A DNA stretch of 64,000 nucleotides from Paracoccus pantotrophus (GCF_008824185.1 NZ_CP044426.1:1682501-1746500), one strand, 5' to 3'. Counted from the stretch's first letter, positions 50,671 to 59,533 are shown. Numbers and translations are program-made. The notes: generated by a model not told the origin, from the letters alone.

Positions 50671-50717
50671 CCGGGGGGCGAAGCGCCCCCGGCTTCCGCC
50701 GGGCCGCAAGGCCCGGC
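50671..50717 (-). terminator. Twin GC-rich hairpins between gcvH and gcvP
   Basis: Two stems in the 152-nt gap: 50698..50717 (GCCGGGCC-GCAA/TTGC-GGCCCGGC, 8 perfect pairs) and 50671..50692 (about 9 pairs, CCGGGGGCG type with one bulge). On the minus strand they come directly after the gcvH stop and before the GGGTATTTGG motif. They could attenuate or stabilise the mRNA between gcvH and gcvP. Confidence 0.6.
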
Positions 50718-50721
50718 AGCT

Positions 50722-51078
50722 TCAGCCGATCAGCGCCTGGTAGCCCGCCTCGTCCAGGAAGCCGGACAGGTCGACCGAGGCCGGCTTGATGCGAAAGAAC
50801 CAGGCCGCCATCGGATCCTCGTTCACCGCGCCGGGCGCATCGGGCAGCGCCTCGTTGACGGCGGTGATGACGCCGGCGACCGGGGCCACGATGTCCGAGG
50901 CCGCCTTGACCGATTCGATCACCACGATCTCCTCGCCCGCCTCGACCTCGCGGCCGACCTCGGGCAATTCGACGAAGACGACGTCGCCCAGCTGCTCGCT
51001 GGCATGCGCCGTGATGCCGACGACGATCTCGTCGCCGTCCTGTTTCAGCCATTCGTGGTCTTCGGTATATTTCAGCAT
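50722..51078 (-). CDS. gcvH: Glycine cleavage system H protein
   Basis: A 118-residue lipoyl carrier shuttling the aminomethyl intermediate between P and T proteins. The lipoylated residue is K58 in VVIESVKAASDIVAPVAG. The opening YTEDHEWLKQDGDEIVVGIT and the closing SGFLDEAGYQALIG are typical. It starts 10 nt after gcvT in the operon. Confidence 0.97.
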   Translation of the reverse strand: MLKYTEDHEWLKQDGDEIVVGITAHASEQLGDVVFVELPEVGREVEAGEEIVVIESVKAASDIVAPVAGVITAVNEALPDAPGAVNEDPMAAWFFRIKPASVDLSGFLDEAGYQALIG

Positions 51079-51088
51079 GCCTGGCCTC

Positions 51089-52201
51089 TCAGCGCTTGTA
51101 GCTCGGTTTGTGGAAAGGAAGCGGAGTAATCGTCACCGGAATGCGCTTGCCGCGCAACTCGGCCCAAAGGGTCGCGCCGGGGACAAGCCCGGCGGGCAGG
51201 ATCGCCATGGCGATCGGCCCGCCGACCGAGGGGCCGAAACCGCCCGAGCAGACCGTGCCGACCGCCGCGCCGCCCTCGGCCACGTCGAAGATCTCGACCC
51301 CCTCGCGGATGGGCGCACGACCCTCGGGGCGCAGGCCCATGCGGCCGCGGGCGGGGCCTTCGGCCAGTTCCTTCAGGATCGCCTCGGCGCCCGGGAAACC
51401 GCCCGCGCGCGCGCCGCCCGCACGGCGGACCTTGGGGATCGACCAGCCCAGCCCGGCCTCGCCCGGCAGGGTCGAGGCATCCATGTCATGGCCGTAAAGC
51501 GGCATCCCGGCCTCCAGCCGCAGGCTGTCGCGGGCGCCCAGCCCGATGGGCGCCACCTCGGGCTCGGCCAGCAGCGCCTCGGCGAAGGCGACCGTGCGAT
51601 CTCCGGGCACGGAAATCTCGAACCCGTCCTCGCCGGTATAGCCCGAACGGCTGACCCAGAGCGTGGCGCCATGCCAGTCGAACTCGGCCACGTCCATGAA
51701 GCGCATCGCCGCCACGCCGGGCACCAGCCGCGCCAGCACCGCCTCGGCCTCGGGCCCCTGCAGCGCCAGCAGCCCGCGATCCGTCACCGGCTCGACCGAG
51801 ATGCCGGCGGCTTCCAGCCGGCGCAGATGGGCGATGTCCTGCTCGGCGCAAGCGGCGTTCACCACCAGCAGCAGGTGGTCGCCCTTGTTGGCGATCATCA
51901 GGTCGTCGAGGATGCCGCCCGCGTCATTGGTGAACAGGCCGTAACGCTGCCGGCCCTCGGCCAGCCCGGTGATATCGGCGGGCACCAGCCTCTCCAGCGC
52001 CTCGGCCACGCCGGGGCCGCGCAGGATCACCTGGCCCATGTGGCTGACGTCGAACAGGCCGGCATGGGCGCGGGTATGCAGGTGCTCGTTCAGCACGCCC
52101 ATCGGATATTGCACCGGCATTTCCCAGCCGGCAAAGGGCACCATCTTCGCGCCGCGCGAAAGGTGCAGGTCGTATAGCATCGTGCGCCGAAGCTCGGCCA
52201 T
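51089..52201 (-). CDS. gcvT: Glycine cleavage system T protein (aminomethyltransferase)
   Basis: A 370-residue folate-dependent aminomethyltransferase releasing ammonia and giving methylene-THF. Recognised from GAKMVPFAGWEMPVQYP, the Asp-containing FDVSHMGQV, SRSGYTGEDGFEISV and ARDSLRLEAGMPLYGHD. The second of two ATGs is favoured, 6 nt after AGGGG. It is the first gene of the operon, directly behind a tandem glycine riboswitch. Confidence 0.96.
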   Translation of the reverse strand: MAELRRTMLYDLHLSRGAKMVPFAGWEMPVQYPMGVLNEHLHTRAHAGLFDVSHMGQVILRGPGVAEALERLVPADITGLAEGRQRYGLFTNDAGGILDDLMIANKGDHLLLVVNAACAEQDIAHLRRLEAAGISVEPVTDRGLLALQGPEAEAVLARLVPGVAAMRFMDVAEFDWHGATLWVSRSGYTGEDGFEISVPGDRTVAFAEALLAEPEVAPIGLGARDSLRLEAGMPLYGHDMDASTLPGEAGLGWSIPKVRRAGGARAGGFPGAEAILKELAEGPARGRMGLRPEGRAPIREGVEIFDVAEGGAAVGTVCSGGFGPSVGGPIAMAILPAGLVPGATLWAELRGKRIPVTITPLPFHKPSYKR

Positions 52202-52247
52202 GGGCATCCCCTGTCTTGCGGACGGACCGATCCCGCCCGGTTAGATG

Positions 52248-52413
52248 CCCCCTCTGTCCCTACCCCGAAACGGGGGCGCCTGAGATCGTTATCCCTTCGG
52301 CGGGCGGCATCTGCCGCCTCTCTCCAGAGCGTACATTGGAAAACGGTCCCTTTGCCTGAGAGATTCCCGGGGCGGTTGCTCCTTCGGCCCTGGCATTTCG
52401 CCAATGTCTCCCG
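52248..52413 (-). ncRNA. Tandem glycine riboswitch upstream of gcvT
   Basis: On the minus strand the leader shows two glycine-aptamer repeats. The first opens near 52413 with CGGGAGAC, has GCCGAAGGAGCAA and AATCTCTCAGGCAAA, then GGGACC. The second opens with CTGGAGAGAGG, has GCCGAAGGGATAACG and ATCTCAGGC and closes with GGGACAGAGGG near 52248. These are the conserved core sequences of the two-aptamer class. It ends about 46 nt before the gcvT start, so translation or transcription of gcvTHP is switched on by glycine. Confidence 0.93.
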
Positions 52414-52477
52414 ATTTCCGACCTTCGTCGTATCCGGGCGGCAGGATTCTGGCAAGAGCCTTCTGTCGCCCGGTTTT

Positions 52478-53260
52478 TCAGACCGTGACGTTCAGCGCGC
52501 CCCCGTCCAGCAGGATGTTCTGCCCGACCATGAACCGCGCCTGCTGGCTGCACAGGAAGGCGCAGGCGGCGCCGAAATCCTCGGGCCGGCCATAGCTGCG
52601 GGTCGGAATTGTCGCCTCGCGCCGGCGCCGGGCCTCGTCCAGGTCGATGCCCTCGGCCCTGGCCACGCCCGAATCGAGGCTCACGGCGCGGTCGGTGGCA
52701 TGGATGCCCGGCAGCAGGTTGTTCACCACCACGCCATGCGGCGCCACCTGCCGCGACATGCCGGCAACAAAGCCGGTCAGCCCGGCGCGGGCGGTGTTCG
52801 ACAGGCCCAGCACCGCGATGGGCGAGCGCACCGATTGCGAGGTGATATTGACCACCCGGCCCCAGCCGCGCTCCATCATGCCGGGCACCAGCGCCTGCAT
52901 CAGCGCGATGGCGGTCAGCATGTTGGCGTCGATGGCCTTGATGAAATCATCGCGCGACCAGTCGGTCCAGCTGCCGGGCGGCGGGCCGCCGGCATTGTTG
53001 ACCAGGATGTCGGCCTGCCCGCCCAGGGCCTCCAGCACGGCGGCGCGGCCCGCCTCGGTGGTGATGTCGGCGGCGACCGGCGTGACCGAAACGCCGTGCC
53101 GCGCCGCGATCTCCTGCGCGGCGGCCTCCAGCGTCTCGGCGCCGCGGGCGTTGACGACCAGATCGACCCCGGCCTCGGCCAGGGCCTCGGCGCAGGCCCG
53201 GCCCAGCCCCTTCGACGCGGCGCAGACAAGGCCCCGCTTGCCCCTGATCCCCAGATCCAT
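52478..53260 (-). CDS. Short-chain dehydrogenase/reductase of an atypical subgroup
   Basis: A 260-residue SDR. The cofactor motif is seen as AASKGLGRACAEAL (15-28) and NNAGGPPPG. The usual catalytic Tyr-x3-Lys is not at its place: the segment reads NITSQSVRSPIAVLGLSNTARAGL. It thus belongs to the BKR-like subgroup in which LSNTARA replaces YxxxK. The start MDLGIRG follows AGGAGGGA. A longer frame upstream is rejected as it crosses into the next gene. Substrate unknown. Confidence 0.9.
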   Translation of the reverse strand: MDLGIRGKRGLVCAASKGLGRACAEALAEAGVDLVVNARGAETLEAAAQEIAARHGVSVTPVAADITTEAGRAAVLEALGGQADILVNNAGGPPPGSWTDWSRDDFIKAIDANMLTAIALMQALVPGMMERGWGRVVNITSQSVRSPIAVLGLSNTARAGLTGFVAGMSRQVAPHGVVVNNLLPGIHATDRAVSLDSGVARAEGIDLDEARRRREATIPTRSYGRPEDFGAACAFLCSQQARFMVGQNILLDGGALNVTV

Positions 53261-53318
53261 GGCTTCCCTCCTGTTCAGCTTGCCGCCAAGGAAGCGCGGG
53301 GCGCGCGGATTGTCCAGT

Positions 53319-53657
53319 TCAGAAGCAGAGGATCTCGGCCTCGGCCTCGGCGCGGCGGAAATTGGCGACGATGTCGTTGACGGCGATGCCCTGGCGAAAG
53401 ATGCCGGCGCGCTCGCCCGGCGTCTGGCGCATGGCCAGCACCGTCTCGGCCTTGACGTAGTCTTCATAGGGCAGGATCTCGGCGATCTGGTCGATGGCGC
53501 AGCTGCACCGCTCCAGCATCTCGCGGGTCTGGCCGTTCGTCGCCATGCAGACGAAGACATAATCGGCCCGCGCATTGGTCGGATAGTCGTTTATCGCCTG
53601 CGCCCCGGCCATGCCGGCCGAAAGCGTCAGGGCTGCCGTCAGGGTTGCCCGCATCAT
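53319..53657 (-). CDS. Small exported protein with CxC motif
   Basis: A 112-residue protein with signal peptide (MMRATLTAALTLSAGMAGAQA). The mature part begins DYPTNARADYVFVCMATNGQTREMLERCSCAIDQIAEILPYEDYVKAETVL, with three close cysteines (FVC, CSC). It is conserved in form in methylotroph PQQ/alcohol-oxidation regions, but I know no function. It overlaps the start side of the next leftward gene by 4 nt and probably acts in the periplasm. Confidence 0.75.
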   Translation of the reverse strand: MMRATLTAALTLSAGMAGAQAINDYPTNARADYVFVCMATNGQTREMLERCSCAIDQIAEILPYEDYVKAETVLAMRQTPGERAGIFRQGIAVNDIVANFRRAEAEAEILCF

Positions 53658-54268
53658 TTCAACACCATCTCGCTGTGATAGGCCGGCCGTCCGCCGGCCA
53701 GCGGGCCGGTCCCGGCCTGCATGCGCCGGATCGGCCGCTTCGGATCGCCCAGGGTAAAGCGCAGCTCCAGCGTGTCGAAGCCGGCCATGCGCCCGCGGTT
53801 CTCGTCCTGTGCGAAAGGCGCGAAGACGGCGACGGTCGCCCCGCCCTCGCGCCGGACCTCGCCGCCGCGGAACAGCGCGTCCTTCAGCCGGTTGCGGATA
53901 TAGAACGGGCTGCCGCCGGTCAGCGCCGCCATGTCCCGCGCGGTGGTTTCCAGAAAGAAGATCAGCGCCGGATCGCCGCCCGAGACCGGGAAGGGGCCGA
54001 TCCTGCGGGTGATGCGCGCCGTCTGCTCGGTCAGTTCCAGCGCCGGCTGGCCGTCCGCGGCGTCGGGGACGGCGGCCAGTGTCACGGTGCCCGCGCCCGC
54101 GGGCGCAAAGCCCTCGGCCTCGGGCCCGGTCTGGCGCAGCGTCCAGACCAGCGGTCCCTGCGACAGATCCCAGGGGCCGCGCTCGGCAAAGACCAGGTCG
54201 CCCGCCTCGCTCGCCGCAAGCGGGCCGGCCAGCAATCCGATCAGCGCCAGGGCTTGCAAGACTTTCAT
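53654..54268 (-). CDS. Exported protein of unknown function
   Basis: A 204-residue protein with a signal peptide (MKVLQALALIGLLAGPLAAS) and a mature domain rich in beta strands (ITRRIGPFPVSGGDPALIFFLETTARDMA). It is translated together with the small CxC protein through a 4-nt overlap. Because it lies downstream of the FlhS/FlhR-like regulators and near pqq, a role in periplasmic alcohol or formaldehyde oxidation is guessed. No family-level function is known to me. Confidence 0.7.
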   Translation of the reverse strand: MKVLQALALIGLLAGPLAASEAGDLVFAERGPWDLSQGPLVWTLRQTGPEAEGFAPAGAGTVTLAAVPDAADGQPALELTEQTARITRRIGPFPVSGGDPALIFFLETTARDMAALTGGSPFYIRNRLKDALFRGGEVRREGGATVAVFAPFAQDENRGRMAGFDTLELRFTLGDPKRPIRRMQAGTGPLAGGRPAYHSEMVLK

Positions 54269-54352
54269 CCCGGTCCTTTCCTCCCTGTCTGCGACCCTGC
54301 CCCCGTCCGGGCCGCGGCGAAAGCCCGCCGCCGGCTGCCTGCTGCTTTGGTC

Positions 54353-55678
54353 TTAGGCCAGCATCCGCTGCAGCATGGCTTGCAGATCCTCGGGGCGCAC
54401 GGGCTTTTCCAGCACCGGCACGCCCATCTTCTGGCAGGCGCTGCCCAGTTCCGGCCCCCGTCGGGCCGAGACCACGATGGCCGGCACCGCCTGCCCCGCC
54501 GCCTTGCGCAGGGCGGCGATGGCCTGCAGGCCGGTATCGCCGTTGTCGAGGTTATAATCGGCGATCACCACGTCCGGCGGCTCGTCGCCCATCTGCGCCA
54601 GCGCCTCGGCAATGCCGCCCGAGACGCGGGCCACCATGCCCAGCCGGTCCTGCAGCACCAGTTGCAGGGCGCGGCGCATGGCGTCGTCATTCTCGACCAC
54701 CAGCGCCACCCGGCCGCGCAGATGCGGGCCCTGGCCGGCGCCCTCGGGCCGCGCGGCCTCGCATCCCGGCGCCACCAGCGGCAGGCTGACGCGAAACACG
54801 GTGCCGCGCCCCGGCTCGCTGTCCATGGCGATGGGATGGCCCAGCTTGGCGCAGGCGCGGCGCACGATGGACAGGCCCAGCCCCATGCCCGGCACCCCGC
54901 CGTCGCGCCCGATGCGCTGGAATTCGTCGAAGATGCGGGCGCGGTCGGCGGCGGCGATGCCGATGCCGGTGTCGTAGATCTCCAGCCAGGCGCGCTCGCC
55001 GCGCTTGCGCACGCCGACCAGCACGCCGCCGCGGTCGGTATACTTGATCGCGTTCGAAACCAGGTTCTGCGCGATGCGCCGCAGAAAGGTCGGATCGCTT
55101 TCCACCACCACCGTTGTCGGCGCAAAGCTGAGCCGCAGTTCCTTGGCCTCGGCCATCGGCGCATATTCGACGGCAAGGCGGCGAAACAGATCGCCCAGAT
55201 CGACCGGCTTGCGCTGGAACTCGATACGCTGGCTGTCCAGCCGCGAGATGTCCAGCACCGCGTGCATCAGCTCCTCGACCGATTCGAAGGCGCCGGTCAG
55301 GCGGCCGGTCAGTTCGCGCTGGAACTCGTCCAGCTGCGTGTCCTTCAGCGCCGAGAGAAACAGCTTGGCGGCGGACAGCGGCTGCAACAGGTCATGGCTT
55401 GCCGCGCGCAGGAAACGGGTCTTGGAGCGGTTGGCCTCCTCGGCCGAGGCGCGGGCGACGGCCAGTTCGCGGTTGCGCTCCGACAGGTCGGCCAGCGCCT
55501 GTTCCAGCTCGCGGGTGCGGACCTGCACCTCCTGCTCCAGCGCCACGGCGGCCTGGAACATGGACCAGGCCGAGCCGCGGCTTTCCTCCAGCCGGTCGAT
55601 GCGCTCGACCAGCACATCGGCGATGCGCGTCAGCTTTTCGACCCGCCGGGCGGGAGGATCGTCGTCGCGCAGGAACAT
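54353..55678 (-). CDS. flhS: Hybrid histidine kinase/receiver protein, FlhS-like
   Basis: A 441-residue soluble sensor kinase. It has an N-terminal coiled coil (about 40-90, no membrane helix), the phospho-acceptor H95 in RAASHDLLQPLSAAK, the ATP-binding domain with NLVSNAIKYTDRGG and GMGLGLSIV, and a C-terminal receiver domain (about 315-440) with IADYNLDNGD. Paracoccus FlhS/FlhR control formaldehyde and methanol oxidation genes, and the position beside pqq supports this identity. The exact gene name remains an inference. It begins 3 nt after the FIST gene. Confidence 0.8.
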   Translation of the reverse strand: MFLRDDDPPARRVEKLTRIADVLVERIDRLEESRGSAWSMFQAAVALEQEVQVRTRELEQALADLSERNRELAVARASAEEANRSKTRFLRAASHDLLQPLSAAKLFLSALKDTQLDEFQRELTGRLTGAFESVEELMHAVLDISRLDSQRIEFQRKPVDLGDLFRRLAVEYAPMAEAKELRLSFAPTTVVVESDPTFLRRIAQNLVSNAIKYTDRGGVLVGVRKRGERAWLEIYDTGIGIAAADRARIFDEFQRIGRDGGVPGMGLGLSIVRRACAKLGHPIAMDSEPGRGTVFRVSLPLVAPGCEAARPEGAGQGPHLRGRVALVVENDDAMRRALQLVLQDRLGMVARVSGGIAEALAQMGDEPPDVVIADYNLDNGDTGLQAIAALRKAAGQAVPAIVVSARRGPELGSACQKMGVPVLEKPVRPEDLQAMLQRMLA

Positions 55679-55681
55679 GGC

Positions 55682-56863
55682 TCAGCCCGGTTCGGGCGGC
55701 ATCAGCGCCATGCCGACAAAGGTCTGGTTCACATGCATGCCGCTGTGCTGCTCGCCATAGGTGTTGAAGCCGGCGACGCGATAGCGCGCCAGCAGTTCCG
55801 ACATCTGCCCGTCCATGCCGGCGCGTTCCAGCGCCAGCCGCCGCAGCACGCAGTCGAAGCCCAGCACCATCAGCGGCGGCCGCGGCAGCGCGTCCAGCGC
55901 CTCGGCAAAGCCGCGCGTCATGTCCATCGCCCGGCCCAGCGTCAGGATGTTGCCTGCCTCGATCCCGGAAAGAAGCTGCAAGCCGCCCTCGGGGGTGATG
56001 GCGCGGATGGCGCGGACGTGATGGCGCCGCCCGGTGCGCAGCAGCAGGGGATGGCGGGCGAATTCCGTGGGCGTCAGCGCCTCGACCGGGATGCCGGCCA
56101 GCCGGGCATATTCCTGGGCCGCCGGCTCGCCGTTCAGCTCCGTGATGACGCGGTTGTGGCGGTCGGCGGCCGTCACCACGGCGCGGCGGTCGGTCGGGCT
56201 GAAATGCGAGAACGAGACCTCGGCCGCCGCCAGATCGGTCTCGACCAGCAAAAACAGCGCCGCGCCGGGATGCGCGGTACCGTCGACCATCTGGCAGGTC
56301 GGCTCGAAGCGCATGCCCTCGGCGCTGGAGCCGCCGACGATGGGCAGGCCGGGGATCGCCGCATCCAGCGTCGCGGTCAGCACGTCCTCCTGCCGGGCCA
56401 GCGCATCGGCCAGCAGCACGCCGAAGCTGGAGCGCCGCAGGTCGGGGCGGAAATCGGCGTGAAAGCGGCGCAGCGTCGCCATCCATTCCGACACCGGCAC
56501 CAGCGCCTGGTCGCGCAGCACGCAGACCCCGACCCGGAAGCTGGCCGAGGGAAAGCCCAGCGCCGTCACCGTCCGCGCGCAATAGCCGGCGGGGCCGATC
56601 TCGCCGACCGAGGAGCAGCCGACGACCCGGCAGCCCTCGCCCAGCAGCTCGCGCAGCGCGGCGCCCAGGGCGGGCAGCCCCTCGGCCGGCATGCCGAACA
56701 GCAGGACCAGCGCCGGGCGCAGGGGCGCCATGGCCGCGGCGATGCGCCGGGCGGTATCCGCGCCGGTGGCAGGCACCGAGACGGCGATGGGCGCGGGCGG
56801 CGGCACGGCCGGCTGCGCCCCGGACCGTGCGCCCGGCCAGGGTTCGGGCGAGGCCGCGCTCAT
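55682..56863 (-). CDS. FIST-domain sensor protein
   Basis: A 393-residue FIST (FIST_N + FIST_C) protein. FIST_N is about 40-220 (GCRVVGCSSVGEIGPAGY, LPIVGGSSAEGMRF). FIST_C is about 225-385 (ELNGEPAAQEYARLAG, PLMVLGFDCVLRRLAL, GFNTYGEQHSGMHVNQT). FIST domains bind small ligands, and some heme-containing ones (NosP) sense NO and regulate a neighbouring kinase. It lies between the response regulator and the kinase and overlaps flhR by 4 nt. It is likely the input module for the kinase, which has no sensor domain of its own. Confidence 0.87.
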   Translation of the reverse strand: MSAASPEPWPGARSGAQPAVPPPAPIAVSVPATGADTARRIAAAMAPLRPALVLLFGMPAEGLPALGAALRELLGEGCRVVGCSSVGEIGPAGYCARTVTALGFPSASFRVGVCVLRDQALVPVSEWMATLRRFHADFRPDLRRSSFGVLLADALARQEDVLTATLDAAIPGLPIVGGSSAEGMRFEPTCQMVDGTAHPGAALFLLVETDLAAAEVSFSHFSPTDRRAVVTAADRHNRVITELNGEPAAQEYARLAGIPVEALTPTEFARHPLLLRTGRRHHVRAIRAITPEGGLQLLSGIEAGNILTLGRAMDMTRGFAEALDALPRPPLMVLGFDCVLRRLALERAGMDGQMSELLARYRVAGFNTYGEQHSGMHVNQTFVGMALMPPEPG

Positions 56864-57570
56864 GCCGGTTCGAACAGCCTGACGCTGTTGGCCAGCAGCA
56901 CCGCCTGGGTGCGGCGCCGGGCGTTGATCTTGGACATGATCGCGGTGATATGGGTCTTGACCGTCGCCTCGGCGATGGACAGCTCGTAGCTGATTTCCTT
57001 GTTCGCCTTGCCCTGGCAGATCAGCCGCAGGATCTTCATCTGCTGCGGCGTCAGCGTGGCGAAGCGGCGGGCCAGTTCGGCGCGGGCCGCGTCCTCCTCG
57101 CCGGCATGGTCGGGCTGGTAGCTGTCGGGCGTCACCCGCTCGCCCTCCCACATGCGGCGCAGGCTGTCCACCAGCGCCTCGCGGCCCAGCGACTTGCTGA
57201 TATAGCCCTGCGCCCCGGCCGCCATCGCGGCCGAGATCATGGCGTTTTCCAGGTCGGCCGAGATCATGGTGATCGGCACGTCCGGGATCTGGCGGCGCAG
57301 CGTCACCAGCCCCTCGGCACCCCTGGCATCGGGCAGGTTCAGGTCCAGGATCACCGCGTCGGGCGCGCCCTGGTTGCGGATCTGTTCCAGCGCGGCGGCA
57401 AGGCTGCGGGCAGTGCGCACGTTCCTGAGCCCGAAGCTGATCTTCAGCGTCAGGGCCAGCGCGTCGCACATCAGCGGATGGTCGTCCACGATCAGGATCT
57501 CGCGGACACGCTCTGCGGAAAGCCTTGGCGATGCGGCGCGGTCCTGCGACTGCATTTCGGCTGAGGCCAT
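56860..57570 (-). CDS. flhR: LuxR/NarL-type response regulator, FlhR-like
   Basis: A 236-residue response regulator. The receiver contains VDDHPLMCDAL and the phospho-acceptor Asp in VILDLNLPDARG, with Lys in GYISKSLG. The LuxR-type HTH is LTPQQMKILRLICQGKANKEISYELSIAEATVKTHITAIMSKI. It is the first gene of the regulator-FIST-kinase operon. The start ATG lies 5 nt after GGAGGAG. FlhR of Paracoccus activates formaldehyde dehydrogenase and methanol oxidation genes; the assignment here rests on family plus context. Confidence 0.82.
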   Translation of the reverse strand: MASAEMQSQDRAASPRLSAERVREILIVDDHPLMCDALALTLKISFGLRNVRTARSLAAALEQIRNQGAPDAVILDLNLPDARGAEGLVTLRRQIPDVPITMISADLENAMISAAMAAGAQGYISKSLGREALVDSLRRMWEGERVTPDSYQPDHAGEEDAARAELARRFATLTPQQMKILRLICQGKANKEISYELSIAEATVKTHITAIMSKINARRRTQAVLLANSVRLFEPA

Positions 57571-57759
57571 CGTTCTCCTCCCCAAGAAACGATAGTGGGT
57601 CGGGGCCTTGGCCGCCGACCTTTACGCATCCATCTTAAGACCGCCACCCGCTGGCGCAAGCCCGTTGGACGGCAAGGCCGGTTTCGGGCTACGACTTCGG
57701 TTGTATTGGCCGAAGCAGGGGCCCATGGCAATTTGACCGGGGCCAAGGGGGAAATCACC
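57571..57759. promoter_or_regulatory. Divergent promoter region of flhR and the ABC importer
   Basis: About 190 nt separating two divergent operons, so it must hold both promoters. No certain operator is visible. AAGGGGGAA just before 57760 is the ribosome site of the binding-protein gene. Confidence 0.4.
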
Positions 57760-58743
57760 ATGCCGTTCAGCCGCAGAATCGCCTTGCTGGCGGGGGCCGC
57801 CGCCTTGGCCGGGCTGGCGCGGCCCGCCTTCGCCCAGGACCAGGCCCCCGCGATCCGCGTCGGCACGCTGGAAAACGGCACCGTCGCCTGGGAGATCGAG
57901 ACGATCCGCAGGGGCGGGCTCGACATCGCGAACGGCTTTCGGCTGGTGCCGATGATCCTGGCCGGCAATCCCGCCACCCAGGTCGCCATGCAGGGGGCCG
58001 AGGTCGATACCATCGTCTCGGACTGGTTGTGGGTGGCCCAGCAGCGGGCGCGCGGCACCGGCTTTCGCTTCCTGCCCTATTCGACCGCCGTGGGGGGCGT
58101 GATGGTGCCGGCGGACAGTCCCGTGCAGACCCTGGCCGACCTGCATGGCAAGAAGATCGGCATCGCCGGCGGTCCGGTGGACAAGAGCTGGCTGATCCTG
58201 CGTGCCTGGTCGCGCGAAAAGCTGGGCGCGGACCTGGCCGAGGTGACGCAGCAGGTCTTCGGCGCGCCGCCGATGATCCTGAACGCGGCCGAGACCGGCG
58301 AGGTCGATGCCGCGATCAACTTCTGGCATTTCCAGGCCAGGATGCAGGCGCAAGGCATGCGCGAGATCATGTCGGTCGAGACGGCGGCGGGCGACCTGGG
58401 GCTGGACCCCTCGACGCCGCTTCTGGGCTATGTGCTGCGCGACGACTGGATCGCGGCCAACCCGGCGCTGGCAGCGGGGCTGGCGCGCGCCTCCCGCGCC
58501 GCCAAGGATCTGCTGGCCCGGGACGATGCCGCCTGGGACGCGCTGCGCCCAATCATGGAAGCCGCCGACGATGCCGAGTTCGAGGCGCTGAAGGCCGGCT
58601 GGCGCGCCGGCATCCCCGCGCCCGGCCCAGTCGATGCCGCGAACGCGCAGAAGATGTTCGCCACCATGGCCGAGCTTGGCGGCGAGGAACTGACCGGCGG
58701 GCTTGCCACCCTGCCCGAAGGCCTGTTCTGGTGGCCGGAGTAG
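57760..58743 (+). CDS. ABC transporter substrate-binding protein (SsuA/TauA/NMT1-like)
   Basis: A 327-residue periplasmic binding protein of the nitrate/sulfonate/NMT1 type. The signal peptide MPFSRRIALLAGAAALAG carries a twin-arginine, so export through Tat is possible. Core segments are RVGTLENGTVAWEIETIRR, GNPATQVAMQGAEVDTIVSDWLWVAQQ, GKKIGIAGGPVDKSWLILRAW and TGEVDAAINFWHFQARM. It is followed by its permease and ATPase, and the cluster is convergent with pqq genes. The ligand is unknown. Confidence 0.88.
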   Translation: MPFSRRIALLAGAAALAGLARPAFAQDQAPAIRVGTLENGTVAWEIETIRRGGLDIANGFRLVPMILAGNPATQVAMQGAEVDTIVSDWLWVAQQRARGTGFRFLPYSTAVGGVMVPADSPVQTLADLHGKKIGIAGGPVDKSWLILRAWSREKLGADLAEVTQQVFGAPPMILNAAETGEVDAAINFWHFQARMQAQGMREIMSVETAAGDLGLDPSTPLLGYVLRDDWIAANPALAAGLARASRAAKDLLARDDAAWDALRPIMEAADDAEFEALKAGWRAGIPAPGPVDAANAQKMFATMAELGGEELTGGLATLPEGLFWWPE

Positions 58744-58750
58744 CCCTGCC

Positions 58751-59533
58751 TTGGCCGGACCGCCCAGATCTCCTGCGCTGCGCCCCGGTCTCGTGCCGGG
58801 GGTGCTGTCGATCCTGGCCATGCTGCTGGTCTGGACCCTGGCCTCGCAGCTGACCGACCGGCCGCAGACCCTGCCGGCGCCCTGGGACGTGGCGGCGCGC
58901 ATCGGCCGGCTGGCCGCGACCGGGGAGCTGTGGTTCAACGCCGGCATGACCCTGTTCCGCGTGGTCGCCAGCTTTGCGCTGGCCATGGCGGCGGGCATGG
59001 CGCTGGGGCTGTGGATGGGCCGCAGCCGCGGGGCCGACCAATGGCTCAACCCCGGCCTCATCATCCTGCTGAACGTGCCGGCGCTGGTCGTCATCGTGCT
59101 GTGCTATATCTGGATCGGGCTGAACGAGACCGCCGCCATCCTGGCCGTGGCGCTGAACAAGATCCCGGTGGTCACGGTGATGATCCGCGAGGGCACCCGC
59201 GCGCTGCGCCCCGACCTCGACGACATGGCCCGCGCCTTTCGCATGCGGCCCTGGGCGCGGCTGCGCCATGTGGTGCTGCCGCAGTTGGCGCCGCATGTCG
59301 CCGCCTCGGCGCGGGCCGGGATCTCGCTGATCTGGAAAATCGTGCTGGTGGTCGAGTTCCTGGGCCGCTCGAACGGCGTCGGCTTCAAGATCCACCTGCT
59401 GTTCTCCAGCTTCGACGTGACCGGGGTGCTGGCCTGGGCGCTGGCCTTCGTCGCCGTCATGCTGGCCATCGACCTCCTCCTGCTGCGGCCATGGGAGAGC
59501 CGCGCCAACCGCTGGAGGCAGGATGCGGCTTGA
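58751..59533 (+). CDS. ABC transporter permease (SsuC/TauC-like)
   Basis: A permease of the nitrate/taurine family, about 260 residues with six predicted helices. The EAA loop is seen as AFRMRPWARLRHVVLPQLAPHVAASARAGI. The start is uncertain: a TTG at 58751 shortly after the previous stop is used, while GTG at 58793 or ATG at 58703 (overlapping the previous gene) are other options. Its end overlaps the ATPase gene by 11 nt. Confidence 0.87.
   Translation: MAGPPRSPALRPGLVPGVLSILAMLLVWTLASQLTDRPQTLPAPWDVAARIGRLAATGELWFNAGMTLFRVVASFALAMAAGMALGLWMGRSRGADQWLNPGLIILLNVPALVVIVLCYIWIGLNETAAILAVALNKIPVVTVMIREGTRALRPDLDDMARAFRMRPWARLRHVVLPQLAPHVAASARAGISLIWKIVLVVEFLGRSNGVGFKIHLLFSSFDVTGVLAWALAFVAVMLAIDLLLLRPWESRANRWRQDAA

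Noticed and set aside
50570..51052. Long N-terminal extension of gcvP
   Set aside because: The frame is open through hairpin and gcvH antisense sequence only. The family start MGKWTPTDY lies at 50569.
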